Below, in pieces: positions 31,401 through 32,874 of a stretch of 32,874 nt of DNA; the stretch's first letter is position 1, and each line of letters opens with the position of its first letter. The DNA is from Acidobacteriota bacterium. GTDB taxonomy: Bacteria > Acidobacteriota > Terriglobia > Acidiferrales > UBA7541. Under the pieces are notes generated by a model, which saw only the letters and a program-made list of their open reading frames with translations, was not told where the DNA came from and did no database searches. The stretch lies in NCBI GenBank assembly GCA_023481105.1, contig JAMCWK010000139.1, forward strand, positions 1 through 32,874. Reading direction: 5' to 3'. A program made the translations under genes and the position numbers.

Positions 31401-31688
31401 CACGACCATCGCGCCGCCCGGCGAGCTGGTGGAATAGAGGTACTCGACGCCGGGAATTTCCCGCAGCAGCTTTTCCATAGGAATTGTCGCGCGCTGCTCC
31501 ACTTCCTCCGCGGACGCGCCGGGCATGGCCACAAAAATGTCCAGCACTGGCACAATGATCTGCGGCTCTTCTTCGCGCGGCGTCTTCATCACCGCGAAAA
31601 ATCCCAGTAGCAGTGACGCCACAATCACCAGCGGCGTCAGCCGCGAATCAATGAATGCGTGCGCAATTCTTCCGGCAAGGCCCCGCAT
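28485..31688 (-). CDS. RND efflux pump permease (AcrB-type), 1067 aa
   Basis: A full-length RND transporter with twelve expected helices. The first helix region reads [39 protein letters not shown] carries the two proton-relay Asp residues of helix 4, and [14 protein letters not shown] is helix 10 with Arg where AcrB has Lys. Two large periplasmic loops lie between. It pumps substrates out across the envelope with the adaptor encoded just upstream. The Asp-Asp pair points to the HAE-like branch rather than heavy-metal CusA types, but the substrate is not known. ATG 31688 has a GGAGA site; the longer frame overlaps the adaptor gene. The adaptor stop is two bases upstream. No TolC-type gene is seen; it could be beyond the window. 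Confidence 0.95.
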   Translation of the reverse strand: MRGLAGRIAHAFIDSRLTPLVIVASLLLGFFAVMKTPREEEPQIIVPVLDIFVAMPGASAEEVEQRATIPMEKLLREIPGVEYLYSTSSPGGAMVVVRFEVGIKEEDAIIRTYNKMYSNFDRIPPGVSQPLIKVRSIDDVPVLALTLHGKGYDAFALRRIAGELDQAVKQVADVSETTLIGGQRRQLKVTLDSQRLAAYRTSPAAIAQAFQVSNRRAASGSFAQSNQEIAVEAGRFVGSVDDAKKLVVGVSGGRPVYLGDVATLEDGPEEPVNYVMYGSGGAAQKKTEEQPAVTLTVAKRKGTNATVVAENVIETVERLRGTTIPRDVAITVTRNYGETAKHKSDELLKHLLLATLSVTLLVALALGWRESGVVLLAIPVTLALTLAIFYLYGYTLNRVTLFALIFSIGILVDDAIVVVENIVRHFRLPQNAGRAWSDVAVEAVDEVGNPTILATAAVIAAILPMAFVSGLMGPYMRPIPVGASAAMVFSLAIAFVVSPWAALRLLRGRASSEHHAEGEKEGRLTLLYRRIMTPLIENSRRRWIFLGGVVGLLLLACLLVPLKAVRVKMLPFDNKSEFQVIIDMPEGTPLEKTLGVAEEIGGYLRGHGEVINYQIYAGTSGPYNFNGLVRHYFLRRGPNVADIQVNLRSVDERSKQSHEIAKEMRGPIQEIARHWNARVKVAEVPPGPPVLSTLVAEVYGPEYSRQIEVARQIRDIFDNTPGVVDVDWYVEDAQKKLDFAVEQDKAALRGITTGDVASALEIALDGADVGLMHQPGEREDVPIRVRLARESRSGADALRGLYLAAREGAPSGTMVPLGELVRVRETQIDKNIYRKNLRPVVYVIGDVAGDVESPVYAIAELGKKIDVLKLPEGYAVEQFNAIQPPDTGKLAMKWDGEWHITIEVFRDLGIAFAAVLILIYVLVVGWFQSFKTPLVIMAPIPLTLVGILPAHWLMGAFFTATSMIGFIAGAGIIVRNSIILVDFIQLRRAQGMSLEEAVVDAGAVRFRPMLLTAAAVVVGAGVILFDPIFQGLAISLMAGEVASTLLSRMAVPVLFYWSEKKKEGEKS

Positions 31689-31690
31689 GT

Positions 31691-32848
31691 CTATTTCTCC
31701 ACTTTCTTGCCATCGAGGTCGCGATTCGCCGCGTCCAGCACGACGCGCTCGCCATCGCCGAGCCCGGAAAGAATTTCCGTTTTGTCGCCGATGCTTTTGC
31801 CCAGCGTCACCATGCGCAGCCGCGCAATGCCTTCCGCATCCACCACGTACACGCCGTGCAATTGCCCGCGGTGCAAGACCGCGCCGGCGGGCAGCACGAT
31901 CGCCTGTTTTTCTCCGCGCGCAAACCACGCCCGCCCGAAGAGGCCCGAGCGAATCGCGGCGTCGCGCGGCAACTCAATCCGCGCGCGCACGGTGTGAGAA
32001 GCAGAATCTGCGCCAGCCTCGATTTCCACCACTGTGCCGGAAAAATCTTTTCCGGGAAGCGCATCGAGTTCCACGCGCGCTTTCGTGCCGCGCTTTACGT
32101 TTAGCGCTTCCGCTGCGTCCACGGTTACTTCTAACCGGTATTGCGACGTCGCTTCAATCACCAGAAGCGGCACGCCCGGCGCGGCCATCGCGCCCGGCTC
32201 CACCATGCGCCGCACAACCATGCCGCTGAACGGCGCGGTCACCCGTGCGTAGCCCGACACGGTTTCCATCGCGCGCAATTCCGCCTGCGCGCGCTCGCTC
32301 ATTGAGGCCACTTGCTGCTGCCGGGCCCGCGCCGCCGCGAGCCCTTCCTGCGCGGCGCGCTGTTTTGCTTCTACTTCGTCAAATTCCTGCGGGCTGACGG
32401 ACTTCTTGTCGCGCAGCATTACGAAGCGCTCGTACGTCTTCTGCATCACGTCGGCCTGCGCCTTCGCTGCCGCCACCCCGCGCGCAACTTCTTCTTTCGC
32501 GTGCGTGGCTTCGTCCACTGCGGCTCGCGCCGCGCTGCGCCGCTCGGCAAATTCGCGTTCGTCGAGCGTCACGAGCACCTGCCCGGCCTGCACCGCGTCG
32601 CCTTCGCGCACGTGCACCGCGGTCACCGTACCCATCACGCGCGCGGCGACTTGCGCGGACGTTGCGCTGGCCACCGTTCCCGGCGCTTCGATTTCATCCG
32701 GGAAATTCTCCAGCTTCACGGCTTCGACGCGAGCGCCGCTGACGCGCTCCGCCGCCGCGGGCTTGGCTTCTTCCTTCCCCCCGCACGTGGCCAATATCAG
32801 CAGCACAGCGGTCGTCAGTATTCCCAAAATGAGAAATTTGATCTTCAT
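31691..32848 (-). CDS. RND periplasmic adaptor lipoprotein (HlyD/MFP family), 385 aa
   Basis: A lipoprotein signal with lipobox LATC (Cys22; [10 protein letters not shown]) attaches it to a membrane. The membrane-fusion pattern follows: a barrel-sandwich strand set ([30 protein letters not shown]), a long helical hairpin (residues 105-205), the second half ([20 protein letters not shown]), and the beta-barrel and C-terminal domains ([20 protein letters not shown]). It links the RND pump to an outer-membrane channel. ATG 32848 has a GGGGAG site. It heads the visible cluster, 26 bases from the window edge; any earlier gene of the operon is outside. Confidence 0.94.
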   Translation of the reverse strand: MKIKFLILGILTTAVLLILATCGGKEEAKPAAAERVSGARVEAVKLENFPDEIEAPGTVASATSAQVAARVMGTVTAVHVREGDAVQAGQVLVTLDEREFAERRSAARAAVDEATHAKEEVARGVAAAKAQADVMQKTYERFVMLRDKKSVSPQEFDEVEAKQRAAQEGLAAARARQQQVASMSERAQAELRAMETVSGYARVTAPFSGMVVRRMVEPGAMAAPGVPLLVIEATSQYRLEVTVDAAEALNVKRGTKARVELDALPGKDFSGTVVEIEAGADSASHTVRARIELPRDAAIRSGLFGRAWFARGEKQAIVLPAGAVLHRGQLHGVYVVDAEGIARLRMVTLGKSIGDKTEILSGLGDGERVVLDAANRDLDGKKVEK

Positions 32849-32874
32849 TGCGTCACTCCCCTGCGCATCATCCA

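Overview
The window is a 32.9 kb, high-GC bacterial chromosomal segment. Acidobacteriota is the most likely source. This is inferred from the combination of large secreted M14 and M28 peptidases with Ala/Pro/Gly-rich inserts, a TonB receptor with an N-terminal carboxypeptidase-regulatory domain, and spacers filled with REP-like hairpins and degenerate 7-8 bp repeats. No rRNA or marker gene is present to confirm it.

Left host block (1-11570). A truncated M14-type peptidase is followed by an unknown 224-aa protein, a DoxX-like membrane protein overlapping a YqeY-type protein, serA, a membrane SpoIIE-type phosphatase divergent from a YbaK-type tRNA deacylase, a 63-aa small protein, rtcB behind an XRE regulator with a perfect palindrome at its start, and two degenerate receiver-domain proteins.

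Island (11572-18301). An intact tRNA-Pro(CGG) is followed by four direct copies of its own 3' end, at about 15329, 15426, 15511 and 18255. This is the signature of repeated site-specific integration into a tRNA gene. Segment 1 (11650-15328) carries a seven-gene minus-strand metal operon: CsoR-type repressor, MerT-HMA fusion, CopZ-like iron-sulfur protein, MerP-like protein, a gene with an in-frame UGA, a Cys-rich membrane protein and a second MerP-like protein. Segment 2 (15548-18254) carries a frameshifted GAF/HD-GYP gene and a DUF4239-like membrane protein. No integrase is recognisable.

The most interesting candidate is the UGA gene (12552-13085). Reading through the single UGA joins a signal peptide to an HMA-like domain, with the UGA at the place of the second metal-binding cysteine, and hairpins follow it. 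It is a candidate selenoprotein.

Right host block (18302-32874). A DUF1801 protein, two tandem secreted M28 peptidases closed by a strong terminator, a DUF547 protein coupled to a family 2 glycosyltransferase, an alpha/beta hydrolase, and a minus-strand cluster: HlyD-type lipoprotein adaptor, RND pump, YgaP-like small membrane protein, TonB-dependent receptor.
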